From the NCBI RefSeq assembly GCF_007655135.1, contig NW_022204037.1:248001-312000 (forward strand): DNA of 64,000 nucleotides. Reading direction: 5' to 3'. Under the pieces are notes generated by a model. That model saw only the letters and a program-made list of their open reading frames with translations. It was not told the DNA's origin and did not search any database. This DNA comes from Punica granatum (Eukaryota > Streptophyta > Magnoliopsida > Myrtales > Lythraceae). Both the position numbers and the translations under genes were made by a program. Shown here in pieces: positions 1-11,943 of the stretch; positions within the stretch are counted from its first letter, which is position 1; the number at the start of each line of letters is the position of its first letter.

Positions 1-182
1 AGACCAAGGATGCATGCCTCGTATTCGGCCACGTTGTTGGTACAAGGAAAATCGACTTTTGCTGCAATCGGATAATAACGTCCGTCGGGGGATATCAGCA
101 CTGCGCCGATACCAGAACCGGTGGAATTCACTGCGTTGTCGAAATACATCTTCCATGCGAATTTGTTATCCTCACTATCCAC
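1..182 (-). pseudogene. Pol continuation: second RNase H (RNase HI-type) domain, partial
   Basis: In the same minus-strand frame as the RT ORF, just after its TAA stop, the reading continues with an RNase HI-like segment: WKMYFDNAVN, then GSGIGAVLISPDG, then NNVAEYEACILGL, the last holding the conserved E of the second RNase H motif. It is cut by the window edge. Tat-clade elements carry such an extra RNase H after the RT-attached one. The separation from RT is a single nonsense codon (TAA at 183-185), so this is the same pol gene and not a new one. Confidence 0.8.
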
Positions 183-1872
183 TTAGAGAATCCCTTCGTC
201 CGGAAAATTAGAGTTGATTGGCGTATCGTCTTCGATTGGGAACTCCGCTAAGTGATCTGCAATTGCCTGCCCCTTAATCGATGTACGGGGCACATATTCA
301 ATGTTGTATTCTGTCAGCTGACATCGCCACTTTGAAATGTTCTTCATGGAAGATGGACTATCGAGCAAGTTCTTCAGGGGATCCGCCTTTGACAATAAGC
401 GGATAGTGTGGTAGAGCGTGTATTGTCGAAGTCTCTGCATAACCCACACTAGCGCGCAACATATCTTCTCAATCTCCGGGTAGTTAGACTCCCCTTCGGT
501 AAACTTCTTGCTCAAATAATAAATGGCGTGTTCTGTACGCGTGGACTCGTCTTCCTGCCCTAACATGCATCCTAGGGATTGCCGACGCACTGTCAAGTAA
601 AGGATCAGCGGACGATCTGGTGTCGGTGGAACTAGCACTGGTGGCTGAGCCAAAAATGCCTTGATAGTATCGAAGGCCTTCTGACATTCCTCGTCCCACT
701 CAATTGCTGCATTTTTACGAAGCAGACGAAAGAGTGGTTGACATTTGTCTGTCAGGTTTGCGATAAATCTTGCAATGTAGTTCAGCCGTCCCAAGAAACC
801 TCGTACTTCGCGGGCCGTCGATGGCGGACGTAACTCCCTGATTGCCTTCACCTTGTCCGGGTCAACCTCAATGCCTCGCTCACTGACCACAAATCCTAAC
901 AGTTTCCCTGACTTAGCGCCGAATGTGCACTTCGTCGGGTTGAGTCTGAGCTTGTACTTCTTGAGGCGGTCAAAAAGGCGCTTTAAATTAACCAGGTGGT
1001 CCTCTCCTTCTTTGGATTTGGCAATCATGTCGTCAACGTAGACCTCGATCTCTTTGTGCATCATGTCGTGGAATAGCGTGACCATCGCCCTCTGATATGT
1101 TGCCCCGGCATTTTTGAGGCCGAAGGGCATGACTCGGTAACAGAAAGTGCCCCACATTGTGATGAACGTCGTCTTGATCTTGTCCTCTTCGGCCATCTGA
1201 ATCTGGTTATATCCGGAGAAGCCATCCATGAAGGAGAACAACGTGTGGCGTGCTGTGTTGTCGACTAAGACGTCAATGTTAGGTAGGGGGAAGTTATCTT
1301 TGGGACTGGCTTTGTTGAGGTCTCTGTAGTCGACGCAGACTCTAACTCTTCCATCCTTCTTCTCTACGGGCACGATATTCGCTACCCATTCAGAATAATT
1401 GCAAACCTCCAGGAACCCTGCGTTGATCTGTTTAATAATCTCCTCTTTGATACGGAGGAGAAGGCCGGCACGTTGCCGCCGTAAGTGTTGTCTCTTGGGT
1501 GGAAACCTCTCTGTATCAAGCGGCAGGAAGTGCTTGACAATCGATGGATCTAAGCCCGGCATGTCAGCGTAGGACCAAGCGAAGACCTCTTGGTAGTCTT
1601 TTAGAAATTCGATCATCCTGGCTCGTTGTATAGGGTCGAGACCTGTCCCGATATTTAGGATGCGAGGTTCTTCTTCGGTACCCATATTGATCTCCTCTGT
1701 CGGCACCACGGAAGTGAGTTGGCGGTTCTCAAGGCGGCGCAAACTCTCTTCTATCTCGGGCACTCGACCATCCTCGTCGAGTCCTTCCCCGAAGTATATG
1801 GGTCGGGACCCTTCAAGGAGTTCCTCGGATGGGTTCGAATCGACGCGTCGAAGACTCAGATTCGAGTGGAGC
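183..1872 (-). pseudogene. Ogre/Tat pol: reverse transcriptase plus RT-linked RNase H
   Basis: The 526-codon open segment encodes a Ty3/gypsy reverse transcriptase. RVCVDYRDLNKASPKDNFPLP lies early, FMDGFSGYNQI carries the first catalytic Asp, MPFGLKNAGATYQR follows, and the YVDD active site is near residue 242. The following region (LYLTVRRQSLGCMLGQ, then YYLSKKFTEGESNYPEIEK) is the RT-attached RNase H. The coding sequence extends upstream of the first ATG to about 1872, where it is predicted to follow an intron acceptor; the extra residues read L-H-S-N-L-S-L-R-R. The TAA at 183-185 interrupts the link to the second RNase H and looks like a CAA-to-TAA change by comparison with the family. 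This was once a working polyprotein segment. Confidence 0.9.
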
Positions 1873-2080
1873 CTGGCGATTTAAATAAATTGTCTTAGAA
1901 ACTTTAAAGTGCTGCGAGTAAGTGAGAGAGAAAGAGAAAGTAGACACGAGAATTCTGAAAAATGCATATAGGGATGTTATTAATGATGAGGGCGCAATGC
2001 CATAACAAGAATCCCTCTTCCGTCGTGTGGCTTATGGCTATGCCGACACGCGGGGAATATCAAAACATAGATGACCTTAC
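1873..2080 (-). other. Predicted Ogre intron between protease and RT
   Basis: On the minus strand the protease reading ends with A-D-V and would meet TAA at once. A GTAAGG donor at 2080-2075 and an AG acceptor at 1874-1873 give a 208-bp intron. Joining the flanks completes a GTG codon and gives A-D-V-L-H-S-N in frame with RT. A pyrimidine-rich stretch lies around 1915-1960. An alternative AG at 1913-1912 would run into a stop. A spliced intron at this place is established for Ogre elements; these exact borders are my inference. Confidence 0.7.
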
Positions 2081-3746
2081 ACATCTGCGATCACAGCCGA
2101 GTAACGCGGGACTGAGGTCCAGTTGTTGAGTTCCTCATTTTCCTGCGCGAGGCGGATGTAAGCCCCTGGAGTTGTCTCCTCGGTGACGGCGTGTATGTTT
2201 GGCAGGTCAACAGGCTCGCTGTCTGAATCCGAGGAGGGACCGTCAAGAGTACCCCCGACGATGTGTGGAGGCCCAGGAAAGAAGTAGGAGAGCGGCTGAA
2301 CCGGGATGCCCTGTTGATCTTCCCATAGCGTGCAGCGAGACGGTGAAGGTGCTTGCCCCTGCGGGCCTCAATAATCCCGTGACAGGAAGGGCGAAAACCG
2401 AGTCCCCTCCTATTCTTGTACTCTTCGACCTCGATGTGGCAGTTGATCCCCTGCCCATGTGCTCCGAGTCCGGTGCCGGGAATGTAATTGTGGCGCAGCA
2501 AAACCTTCCCCACCATGCGGTCAGCGCGGGTTGGACCGATCTCTCCGTAGTCTCGAATGACGGAGATTGTTTCAAATGAATGGAAGGGGAGGTTTTGATC
2601 GTCCCCGATACTGATGTAGGGGACAGCTGTCTCCTTGTAAGTGGCGTAGTTCTCCTCACCCTTGACCGTGATAAGTCGATCTTCTGCGATGAATTTGATC
2701 CTTTGGTGTAGGGACGAAGGAATGGCGCCAGCTGCATGGATCCACGGTCTCCTGAGCAACAAGCTGAAAGCATTCGGAATGTCTTGGACTTGGAACGTAA
2801 CAGCGAATGAGCAGGGACCCACCTCGATCACCAGGTCGATCTCTCCATTTACTTCCCTCCGCGAGCCGTCGAAGGCTCGAACCGCAGTCTTGCTCGGACG
2901 GATGCGGTTAAAGTCCACGTTCATCTGCTTCAGCGTGGAAACCGAGCAAACATTGAGTGCCGAGCCATTATCGATCATGACCCGACCGATGATAAAGTTA
3001 TTGCACTTGCAGACAATGTGTAGTGCCTGCGAGTGTGCCCACCCTTCTGAGGGAAGTTCATCATCCGAGAATGAAATGTTGTTGGAGAAGATCGAACTGA
3101 TAGTCTCCTCAATCTGCTCCGGAGCCGTCTCTTTGGGGATCTGCGCTGCTGTCAGGACCCTCAGAAGCGCTTCACGATGTGGCTCTGAACCCAAGAGGAG
3201 GGCGAGTAGCGAAATATGGGCCGGAGACTTGGCCATTTGCTCTACCACCTTATACTCGCTCGCCTTAATTATCTTCATGAAGGCCTCAGCTTCTTCTTCA
3301 GTCACCTTCTTCTGGGGAATGGACGAGGCTTCCGGGGCGACTTCGGGCATTGCCAGGGCTTTCCCTTTGTTTGTGGCCTTCGGATTTTCATAGACTCGAC
3401 CCGAGCGCGTCACGCCCATGACGCTAAATTGATGCTCGAGGTTCCCAACACTTCCTTCGTAGGTCCACGGGACCTTGCTGTCTTGATATGGCTCTCGTGC
3501 GGGGACTTCTATCACGAATGGGGCGGGCGTGGCATCGAACCCTGCGTACCCTACACCAGTTTCTGCAGGAACATATTCGATCACAAACGGGGCCGGTTCC
3601 TCTTGTCCGGTCTCGTACTCCCCTATAGCGCAAATACCGATCATGTTAATGCTGGGTCCCGAGCCTGACCCGTGATCGGGAAGAGGATTTGATTGCACGT
3701 TCGGGGGTTTGACGGCGTTGAACGTGAGCTGCTTATCATCAATCAT
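2081..3746 (-). pseudogene. Ogre/Tat retropepsin-like protease plus G-patch region (frameshifted)
   Basis: The segment holds a retropepsin-like core with V-M-I-D-N-G-S-A-L-N near residue 256, the DNGS form used by many plant Tat proteases, and a later ILLG-type loop changed to S-L-L-L-R-R. After it comes a glycine-rich G-patch-like stretch around residues 420-470 (VLLRHNYIPGTGLGAHGQG). The open frame continues upstream of the first ATG through a C-H-H-C knuckle-like segment (CEYHQGAPGHTTDDC, about 3785-3830), so protease was fused to gag. Near 2309-2311 one G is missing. Restoring it would continue the normal linker to the predicted intron, whereas the actual frame ends in unrelated residues at 2091. 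Confidence 0.8.
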
Positions 3747-5777
3747 CTGTTGGATCCTCTCCCGTAGCTTCCAACAATCGTCAGTGGTGTGACCGGGTGC
3801 GCCCTGATGGTACTCGCAGCGCCGACTCTGATCTTGGATGGTTGGATCGAAATCAGGGTTAGGTGCTATCGATCGAATCTTGTTACCCGCGAGGAGTTGC
3901 CGGTATATGTGGGAGAGCGGAGCCGGCAGAGGTGTGAACTGTTTACGCTGCGTTTGTGTGTTGCGATGCCCTGTTGGTCCTGCGGAGCTGGAGCCCGTTG
4001 CAAGCCGCTGAGGAGTTCTCGAAGCTGGGGGCCTACTTTGTTTTAATCGGAGGAGGGAGCAAGGGCATAATTATGGGCGTATTGCTGCGGGACCGACAAC
4101 GGAAAGGAAGCCGGCGGAGCGGAATAGTAAGCTTGCTGTGTTGGGGGTTGTTGTTTGATAATGCCCGAAGGTGGGGCATACGCTTGAGTGGCCGGTGGTG
4201 CGGGCGTGTAGCTTATGGAATATTGCTGGGGAGCCTGGGTGCCCTGAGTTGACAGCGTTGACGGACGTGTCTTTCCCTCTCCTGTTTCCCGTTGTCCCAG
4301 TGGCGGCCCTCTTCGAGGACTCTCCTTCCTTTTTCTCTCCTTCCTCTCCCTCTGCCGATTCTATCTTGCCGAGCTTAAATGCCGATGTCGAGCTTCTTTC
4401 CTTCCGGCGTCGATAAGGTGGAGAATGATGATATGTGTGGCCAACAAGTGCAAGTAGTAAGCCCCTTTAAGAGTGGAGTGGAAATAATTGGATCTGCTGT
4501 GCCTCACTGATCGGAGGGACGTGCTTCGCCGCTCTAGCTCGCCACTTCACTGCATAGGCCTCGAAGCCCTGGTCACCGGTCATCTCCATCGTGCTGAGCT
4601 CTAGCAGAGTCGTGGGCGTCTCCGCACAGTACCTGTATTGGTCGATGAATTTGCTCGAGAGGTCTGCCACGTGGGGATATCCGCAGCTTTCAGTGACATG
4701 TACTAATCCAGAGCCGCTCCTGCCAAACTATCCTGGAACGTATGGATGACAAACTTTTCGTAGTCCCAGTACTGCAAACATTTTTCCCCGTAGTGCGGAG
4801 ATTGGTGACGAGGGTCGGTCGTGCCGCAGTACCCTCTGGAATTCAGGCACCTTAATCTTTGAGGTAGATGCATACTTGGGAAAGGACTCCAATCGCCGTC
4901 GCCGGCCATCGAGGCGGGAGCCGCCTGATTGTAGGGCTCGAATTTCTCTTCCAACTTCTTCAATCTTTGTTCCTGTTCAGTCCTCCGTTTCTGGGAGAAA
5001 ATTGGTGGGTGGAGCTCTAGGGGCCGCGTGGTTCGGCGTGCCCCGTTTCAGAGTAGGCCTATATTTATGGGAGGTGGAGCTTGGTAAGAAAAGGGCCGAT
5101 ATGGGGTTTTGTGGAGCTTGGTACGGGGGAGGTTCGGCAGTGTGAGCAGGAGCCTGGGCAGTTGTAGCAGGAAATGATCGGCGGTGGGACATCAGAAGTC
5201 GGAGCTGGGACCGACGCAGAGACTGGAACCGGGACTGACGTGGAGATCGGTGGAGGTACTAGCATAGGCGGTTCCAACATTGTCGCTGAAGCCGTTGGTG
5301 CTGGAAGATTGTTAACCGGATGGGCTGCCGGCACATTCACTATCGTTGGGGCAGACGTATCTCCGTTATCGGGGATCAAGGTCGGCTGGGCCCATGGGCT
5401 TGGATCGACCGCTGGCCCGTACCCAGGAGGTGGGGTGAAGCTCGAAGAAGCACGATTTGGGCCTTTGAGTAGAGCCATGAGCTTGGCCATATTGGTGGCC
5501 ATGGTGGCCATGCAGCCAGTTGATTGACCGTGCTCTCAAGTACTGCAATACGTGCATGATCATCAGATGCGAAAGATGGCTGCCCTCCTGAATATGCCGG
5601 GTGTGGGCCCGAAGATACAGGTGGCGGAAGATGAGTCGGGGAAGCTCCCCGATGTGCTGGTGGCACGCCTACAGGAGACACGTGTGGTGGTGGCGCATGC
5701 ATAGTCGGCGCTTGAGAATGAATTGGGGTGATAGGCGTATCTTCCTCAAAGACAGCTAATTGATTTTCTTCTGCCAT
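3747..5777 (-). pseudogene. Ogre/Tat gag, decayed by several frameshifts
   Basis: Gag is scattered over successive minus-strand frames: 5376-5777 (N-terminal Pro-rich start MAEENQLAVFEEDTP), 5065-5511 (Pro/Ala/Thr-rich linker), 4703-4963 (LQYWDYEKFVIHTFQDSLAG, the retrotrans_gag signature) and 4467-4670 (FIDQYRYCAETPTTLLELST, then FEAYAVKWRARAAKH). Each junction needs a small insertion or deletion, for example near 5520 and 4485. The 3' end has a zinc-knuckle-like segment close to 3800 and leads into the protease frame. No single gag product is possible. Between 5778 and 6085 no coding signal is seen. Confidence 0.8.
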
Positions 5778-6085
5778 TCTTTGCTGGAAACGAGTAGGAT
5801 ATCGATGAGGTGCCGCCAGTTGTTAACACCTGGATTCCATAAGTGTGTGAGTTTAATGTAAGAAATTATCTCTAAAATAACATGCAAAGCAGTGAATAAA
5901 AGCAGAAATGCATGAGATGCATGAATTTTCAAAAACTAATGTTGTCATTCATATTAACTCTGAATGGTTCAAAGTGCAATACAGATTTTGAAAAGATAGT
6001 CCTAAGTCGGTCTTCCAACGTGCCCGAGGTGCAAGCGACCGTCACCATGGAAAGCACCGGTGAGGGCCTGGTTGAGGTGTCTATC

Positions 6086-7575
6086 CTAGGATGTGCATGG
6101 ACCTACACGGGCCCTCTTCCTGACCCTTTCCAAGGCAGCGTTCGCTTGCGCCAACTCCTGGTCACGCTTCTGGAGTTGGGCGCGGGTCTGTGCAAGTTCC
6201 TTCTGTAGTTGGTGCCGATCGCTCAGCTGCTCATTCTTCTCGGCGATCTCTCGGCGGAGGCGATCCCTTTCAGCCCTGAGATTGGCGAGCTCGACTTGGA
6301 TGGTCATGTCCGGTACCGGTGCCCCGGATGATGCGCTACTTTCTACTGGAGGGGAATTTGTGAAATCATCATTCTCTGATGGACCCCATCGATAAATGCG
6401 GAGGATATATTCCTCCGTGGCTTGAAAGTCCCGTTCATCTTGGGTCGGGTGCTCGGGGAAGTAAAGATGTTCGATGACCGTAGTCCGCCACGCGGTCATA
6501 ACCCGTTCGATTTCACTTAGGCGATCTATGGACGCCTGGTCCTCCCGCCAAGTATGTTCGAACTCGGTTCGCGCCGTACCTTTGGGAACTGTCTGTAAGC
6601 CACCTAACTGCCTCACTACTCGCGCCGGAAAATAGGTGGTGGACCCCGCATGGCTCACGAGTGGTACTCTCTGTTAAAATCAGGACATTTAATGGTCATG
6701 GGTCCGGGTGGCATCCACGCGGCACGCCATTTAAAGCCCTTTGGTGCTATTTCGCGAAAAATTTTGATCCACTCGGAGACCTTGCGTTCTTCCACACGCA
6801 ATAGAGGTATTAACCGCGAAATGATAGACTCCGGACATGTGAAAAACATAACCGGACGAACAAGGCCGAAGGGGTTTGCATGGCTTTGGAGCCAAATTTG
6901 CAAAAGGATTGGGGACCCTCTCAACCTTCGATCGGTCTTTCTTGTAACGCGATCAAGGGACCGTATGGTCTCGGCCAACAAGGCCACCTCGTATTCGCGG
7001 CCTCCCACCACTTGGAGGACAACGCTAGCTAAGGCTGCGTCAATGTGACCGGCCGAGCTAGGGAATAATAGAGTCCCGAAAATTAAAAATAAGATTGCAT
7101 GACAAAAATTCTTTTGTAAAAGATCCCCTTGAACCTCGCGCGTTCGTATTTCAATAAAACGGAGTAGTTTCGCGGTGACTATCTCTGTGCCACCGGAATA
7201 TGCAAGTTCGGCTTGTAGCTGAGACCTATGCACCCCGAGTAGACGCGATACCAAAACAAGTCGGGAGGTGTGGAAGTTAGGTTCCACAATGCCGCGGGTG
7301 GCTGCAACTCTTCCGACGAGAGTGCGATATTCCTCGATGGTAGGTGTGAGCTCGGTACCTTGGATGTTGAAAACGGCGTGGACTGGGTCCCAAAATGTCA
7401 CCGCTGCTCCCAAGAAGTTCCAATCCACTCGGCACATAGCTAGCATTGGTATATCCCCAACAAAGGTACTGATGTAGTCGCGGTTGACCTGATGTAGATG
7501 AGCCCAGATGTGACTGATTTCCTCAAGTGGTGGCGTGACCCTGTCGAGGTGTGGAAAGGAGACCGAGCGCGCCAT
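6086..7575 (-). pseudogene. Ogre/Tat ORF1, DUF7745-like protein upstream of gag, one frameshift
   Basis: The first 306 codons (6655-7575) start MARSVSFPHLD and match the pattern of the plant DUF7745 / mobile-domain-like proteins (WAHLHQVNRDYISTFVGDIP, later LTPTIEEYRTLVG). The next 190 codons (6086-6658) are in another frame and begin SHAGSTTYFPARVVRQLGG. Their last 65 or so residues are a charged coiled coil (LRAERDRLRREIAEKNEQL). The two parts form one protein of about 497 residues separated by a one-base deletion at 6655-6658, where the stop TGA and the next frame overlap. ORF1 upstream of gag is typical of Ogre; its function is unknown. Confidence 0.75.
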
Positions 7576-8125
7576 CTCTTACCAAGATAAAAGGAAAACC
7601 GATTTAGGACTAGTTAATATAAATGACGCCTAATTTTGAAATTAGATGATGCATGGGTACAGAAAATAAATGCCCACGGCTTAATGTATACAACGTACAT
7701 CTCTCTCAAAAACAAAAAAGGACTCAAATGGCGCGCAGGCCGACTCGATGGACTGTTACTGAAGTCGGGTTGGAATATGGCGTGGAGCTCCTGCAATATG
7801 CATGGTTTTGGCACTACAAGGACCGTGCTACCTAGGGATGGGGGCCCCCGACTCAAGGGTGTCAATTCCTTGAAATCGAGCGGGATTCTTTTCAAGGCCT
7901 AAGCGACAGTCGAACTGCGCGCCGTACCCCTACTTCGAACCCCTATCTAACCTATGCTCCTATTACCGGTCGTGGGACGCGACCCATAGGTACCTAGAAG
8001 CTAGTATGTTATGCAATGCGTGTGCGGGAAATAAAATGCATAAAGTAGATAAGCGAAAAATTGCGAAAAGCGATAAATAAACAAGCAAACAAAGCAAGCG
8101 GAAACGAGCCCGAACCCTCTAAGTG
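7576..8125 (-). other. Ogre 5' leader, no gene
   Basis: This untranslated leader lies between the primer-binding site and ORF1 of the Ogre element. The short open frames here are not supported by any recognisable motif. Nothing else is seen. Confidence 0.6.
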
Positions 8126-8143
8126 TCCCCAGTGGAGTCGCCA
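8126..8143 (-). promoter_or_regulatory. Primer-binding site, tRNA-Arg(ACG)-like
   Basis: On the minus strand TGGCGACTCCACTGGGGA lies three bases inside the LTR end. It is complementary to the 3' end of plant tRNA-Arg(ACG), including CCA, with one mismatch (A for G). Arg-tRNA priming is the known habit of Ogre elements. Confidence 0.8.
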
Positions 8144-10080
8144 AGCTGTGCGCACCCGAATTTCGTCTCGTCGGGGCTCGCATGCGCGCGCCTAAATGCA
8201 ACACGGCTTGGGAGTATCCACCTTCCCGGGGACGCGCGACGGACGCACGTGAGAAGGAGTCGCCACTTGCCATTTTATGACCCGAGGGTCGAGGGCCGAC
8301 AAGTTACTCAGGTCTAGGGGTACGGAATACACCTAATTGCTAAGGCATATGGTCTGCGAAACCCAAGGTTCCAAATTCGGGGGTTCTGTTACATGCGAGC
8401 CTATATCTCGCATGCCCTATCGGTACTCTAGCTTGTCTAGGCTTGCCATTTTATTTAATTACCGCTTAATTAAGTTCCGCTCATCTTACGCGTTTTGACA
8501 CCGTAAATTCGAAGAAACACTCCGACCGGGATTCTTACATGAATAAACATACAACATAAATCCTCACATTGTTCTCTCAAATAAATAAAATACAAATTAT
8601 AACAATTGGATCCCGGTCGGTTCGCATTCGGTTATTATTCCACTCGTGCTCACCGTGTAGTTTGAAAAGACTGAAATTGAAATTAAAGTGCGCACTCGGT
8701 GTATAAGGGCATTGGACCCCGTGATCGACGGTTATGGGCGTTGGACCCAGTGTGAATCGAGTCCTAAAGGATCGGGCTCGATCCGCATAACAATCAAGTG
8801 CAAAAGATGTAACAAGCAAGCTCAAATAAACAATCAATGGGGTTTTGTTATCACCAAATTTACGTGGATTAATTGATTATTAACCGAGGTATCTTTGGCA
8901 TACAAATCCTACCCTAAAACAAGCAAAAGGCAAGAGGGGAATGGCATGTAGCATTCAGTATTATTTACCGGACCTGACAGACTGTATGTGTCCGTGATCA
9001 AGTCTCGAATGTGTGGGTTGATTTTAAATTGTTATGTATCGTGACACTTTGATTATGATAGGTTATTATAGAATGTGGATTTTGACACGAGAATCCTATA
9101 ACCTAGTGCCTAGCCCGCTATCCCCATTATGTTTTCTATTAGGCCGAGTATGCGATTAAGTCTAATGTTGGTATCTTAAACCGTTATTCCCGATCTAACT
9201 ACCCAAGATCATGCAGAGATAACAATAAATTGTAAATACGCCTTTTTGCCTTTGTATAGAAAATTTATTTTTGAAAAGAGAGAGACTACGCAATGCGGGC
9301 CACCTCGGCCTGTGACCGGCGCTGACTGATTCCCTGATTCTTCTAGGGTTATGCGAGAACCCCAAAAAGTCAAAGAAACGGTCAATCTATCCGGAAGTGA
9401 TCTAAAAAAAACTTCCACACCCCGACTTGAGTTACCTAAAATTAGGAGGCCTCGAGTCAAAACATGCAAGTTCTTCCCAGACGTCCATGCCACATCGGAT
9501 CACGAGTCTCAGATTTTAGTATGAAATTTGCGAATTTTGAAAAGAAGGCGTCAACACGTATTTGCAATTTATCGACGCGTATTTCCGATTAATTACCAAT
9601 TCGTGCAAAATTATTAAGGTCGAGTGAATTAATTAGTCAAATGAACGTCCCGTTTACCCGATTGGTAATTAAAATCTGCTGAATGTTTTATTTTATTTTT
9701 TGGGTTTCAAGCCGTCGAAACGATCAATAATAGATCGCCCGATAAACTCTAATTTTCGACATAGTCACATAATTACAAAAATGAAATATTTAAATGGGGC
9801 ACATACATTGTCGGTGGGTGATCTAAGTAGAAAAGGGCCGGATATTTTAGAAAATGTCCAGGGGCTGAATTGAACGATTTTAAAAGAGCAGGGACTGATT
9901 TGAAAATTCTAAGAAAATTGGGGACTGATCTGAAAATTCTAAAAGATTGGGGACTGATTTGAAAATTCAAAAAAAAATGGGGAGTGTGTAATAAAATTAC
10001 TGAAAGTGTCCTAGGGCTTATTTGAAATGAATTTGAAAATCGGGACTGATCTGAAAAATAAAAAAAATGGCCCCAGGACT

Positions 10081-10390
10081 AAACTGAAACAACTCGGAAA
10101 GTTCTTTGGGATGCTTGAAAAATTCTGGGAATTCCAGGACTGATTGGGAAATAGTAAAATGACTGGGACTTGATTGAAAATAAATTTTAGGGTTCGGGGG
10201 CAAATCTGAAAAGGGTGAAAAATGGCCCAGGGACTAAACTGAAACAACCTGGAAAGTCTTTTGGGACGCTTGAGAAATTCTGAAAAATCCAAGGACTGAT
10301 TGGGAAATAGTAAAATGACCGGGACTTGGTTGAAAATAAATTTTAGGGTTCGGGGGCAGATATGAAAAAAAATAAATTGGGTCCTCTGGA
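10081..10390. repeat. 155-bp direct duplication inside the Ogre LTR
   Basis: The segment starting AAACTGAAACAA at 10081 recurs at 10236, giving a period of 155 bp over two copies with scattered differences. Both copies contain the run GATTGGGAAATAGTAAAATG. It lies within the wider array of degenerate AGTCC-type motifs that fills the middle of this LTR family. Confidence 0.8.
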
Positions 10391-10618
10391 CAGAAATGTA
10401 ACAAAATGGAAAGTTCGTAAAATCGAGTTCGGGACAAATCCGATCACCCACGCGACCCAAGAACACTCAATTCACATTATATCCATCAAGCAAGCAATAA
10501 TATTCAGGAAATGAGTCCTAATCATGCCACTAAGTCGAGGATTTACCTAATCCGGAAAGTTGAGGGGCTTCTCTGTAAAAAAAAATAAAAAAAATAAAAA
10601 AAATCGCCGGACAATTGG

Positions 10619-10643
10619 GTCGGATCGGATCGGATCGGATCGG
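10619..10643. repeat. (GGATC)n microsatellite
   Basis: Four to five head-to-tail GGATC units are visible inside the GC-rich block of the LTR. Confidence 0.85.
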
Positions 10644-11507
10644 AGCGCCCGCCCGGAGGAGAAACCACCCGGAAGAGAAGCTGGGCTGGACTGGAGAGCG
10701 TTGGGCCTGAATGGGCCGAGCCTGCAAAGAAAGGGGAATGGGCCGCGGCTGACGGGCTAGGTTGGACCTGCGATGGAAACGCAATGGGCCGAAGCCCGTT
10801 AATGGCTGATTCGTCGGACAGTAACACGGGCGGAGCCGAGAGGCTGAGAGCGGCGGTTCCGGCCATTGGGCGACGCAACGACGGCGCGAAGGGGAGCGTG
10901 AGTGTTCTGAGCGCAGCCTGAGGGACGCCGGTTCCGATCTGGGCTTCACCGGTGGCTGGAACGGTCGGGATTGCGGAGATTTCACGGTTTTCCGGCACGG
11001 TTCCAATCGAGCTCCGATTTGCAAAATTCTCCCAATCCGAGATGAATTTCGCGATTTCTTTCACTCGGTTCTGTTGTGTCCTTGCCGAATTCGATTTCCC
11101 CCCCTTTAATTGCAATTTTTGGTTGAGATTTCGACCAATTTGGGGAGGAAATCGCGGAAATCCGCAATTTCCTGTTCTGGGCAGCCAGCCAGATCACGGG
11201 CAGCCGGTTGCCGCTGCCCGGCCTGCCCGGACTGCCCGGAACAGTAATTTTGATTTTTGATTTTCTTTTCAAATTAGGGCCGGCGGGTCACGGGCAACTG
11301 GTCAACGCTTCCCGGCCTTGCCCGACCCTGCCCGAGATTTTTTCTTTTCTTTCCTCTTTCTTTTTTTTTTTTCCTTTCCTCTTTCTTATTTATTTATTTA
11401 TTATTATTATTATTATTAATTAATTAATTTTTTTTAAAAAAGGTGATAAATAGAAAAATGACAATTTTGCCCCCCCTGGAGCCGATGGACCGAAATTGGG
11501 TGCTGAC

Positions 11508-11943
11508 AATAATTAGAAATGATATGTTGCCTGATTCTTACTTGTTCAGTGCTCAGCCGATCTTTGAGTTTCCAGGACTTAATGGCAAGACATTCCCAAC
11601 ATATACTATTCTATTACATGACATTATAACATGAATTCCAATATTTAAGTGTTGCAAATATGTGTCCAATTCGATTGCAAAATTATAACTTGATAAAAGA
11701 AAAAATATTGGATTAATCGGTTGTGCGGGACCTCAGATCTTACAGTTGGGACTATCTATATAAGCTCGGCCGTATTTGTACGAGATGAGAGTTAGTACTA
11801 CCAATTCATGGTTCGTTGGAACATTGGGCTGGTAAAATGCCTGGATTTAGTAGTGTACATGATGTTACGCCACCTTAGTTCTTTCAATTGGTCTTGAATC
11901 AAAGAAATAGACTCGGGGGTCCTATTACGCCTTGTCACCAAAC
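11508..11943. other. Intergenic spacer, nothing recognised
   Basis: This is sequence between the Ogre LTR and the transposase remnant. The part next to 11944 may be degraded transposase 3' end. I see no gene. Confidence 0.5.

Larger units (their letters stand above)
1..11507 (-). mobile_element. Ty3/gypsy Tat/Ogre-type LTR retrotransposon, 5' part, decayed
   Basis: Read on the minus strand from right to left, the order is LTR (8147-11507), primer-binding site, ORF1, gag, protease, a predicted intron, RT-RNase H, then the second RNase H domain running off the window edge. An extra ORF before gag, the tRNA-Arg primer site, the long LTR and an intron between protease and RT are together characteristic of Ogre/Tat elements. 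Integrase and the 3' LTR are not in the window. Frameshifts in ORF1, gag and protease and a nonsense codon in pol show that it cannot make a full polyprotein. The target duplication cannot be tested because the other end is missing; the five bases outside the LTR are ATAAT. Confidence 0.9.
8147..11507 (-). mobile_element. 5' LTR of the Ogre element (3361 bp)
   Basis: On the minus strand the LTR begins TGTCAGCACCC at 11507 and ends GGGTGCGCACA at 8147, so its ends form a short inverted repeat. The same ends and most of the interior recur in the solo LTR at 45969-48974 and partly in the LTRs of the element at 18198-29327, which fixes the borders. It has an AT-rich 3' half, a central degenerate motif array, a GC-rich block (10620-10960) and a T-rich low-complexity stretch (11340-11435). 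Open frames inside it (for example 10011-10466 minus) come from the repeats and show no protein motif. Confidence 0.88.

Noticed and set aside
2662..3393. 243-codon plus-strand open frame
   Set aside because: It is the antisense shadow of the Ogre protease.
10011..10466. Open frame of 151 codons within the Ogre LTR
   Set aside because: It arises from the repeated AGTCC motif array, has no domain, and its frame is not kept in the other LTRs of the family.
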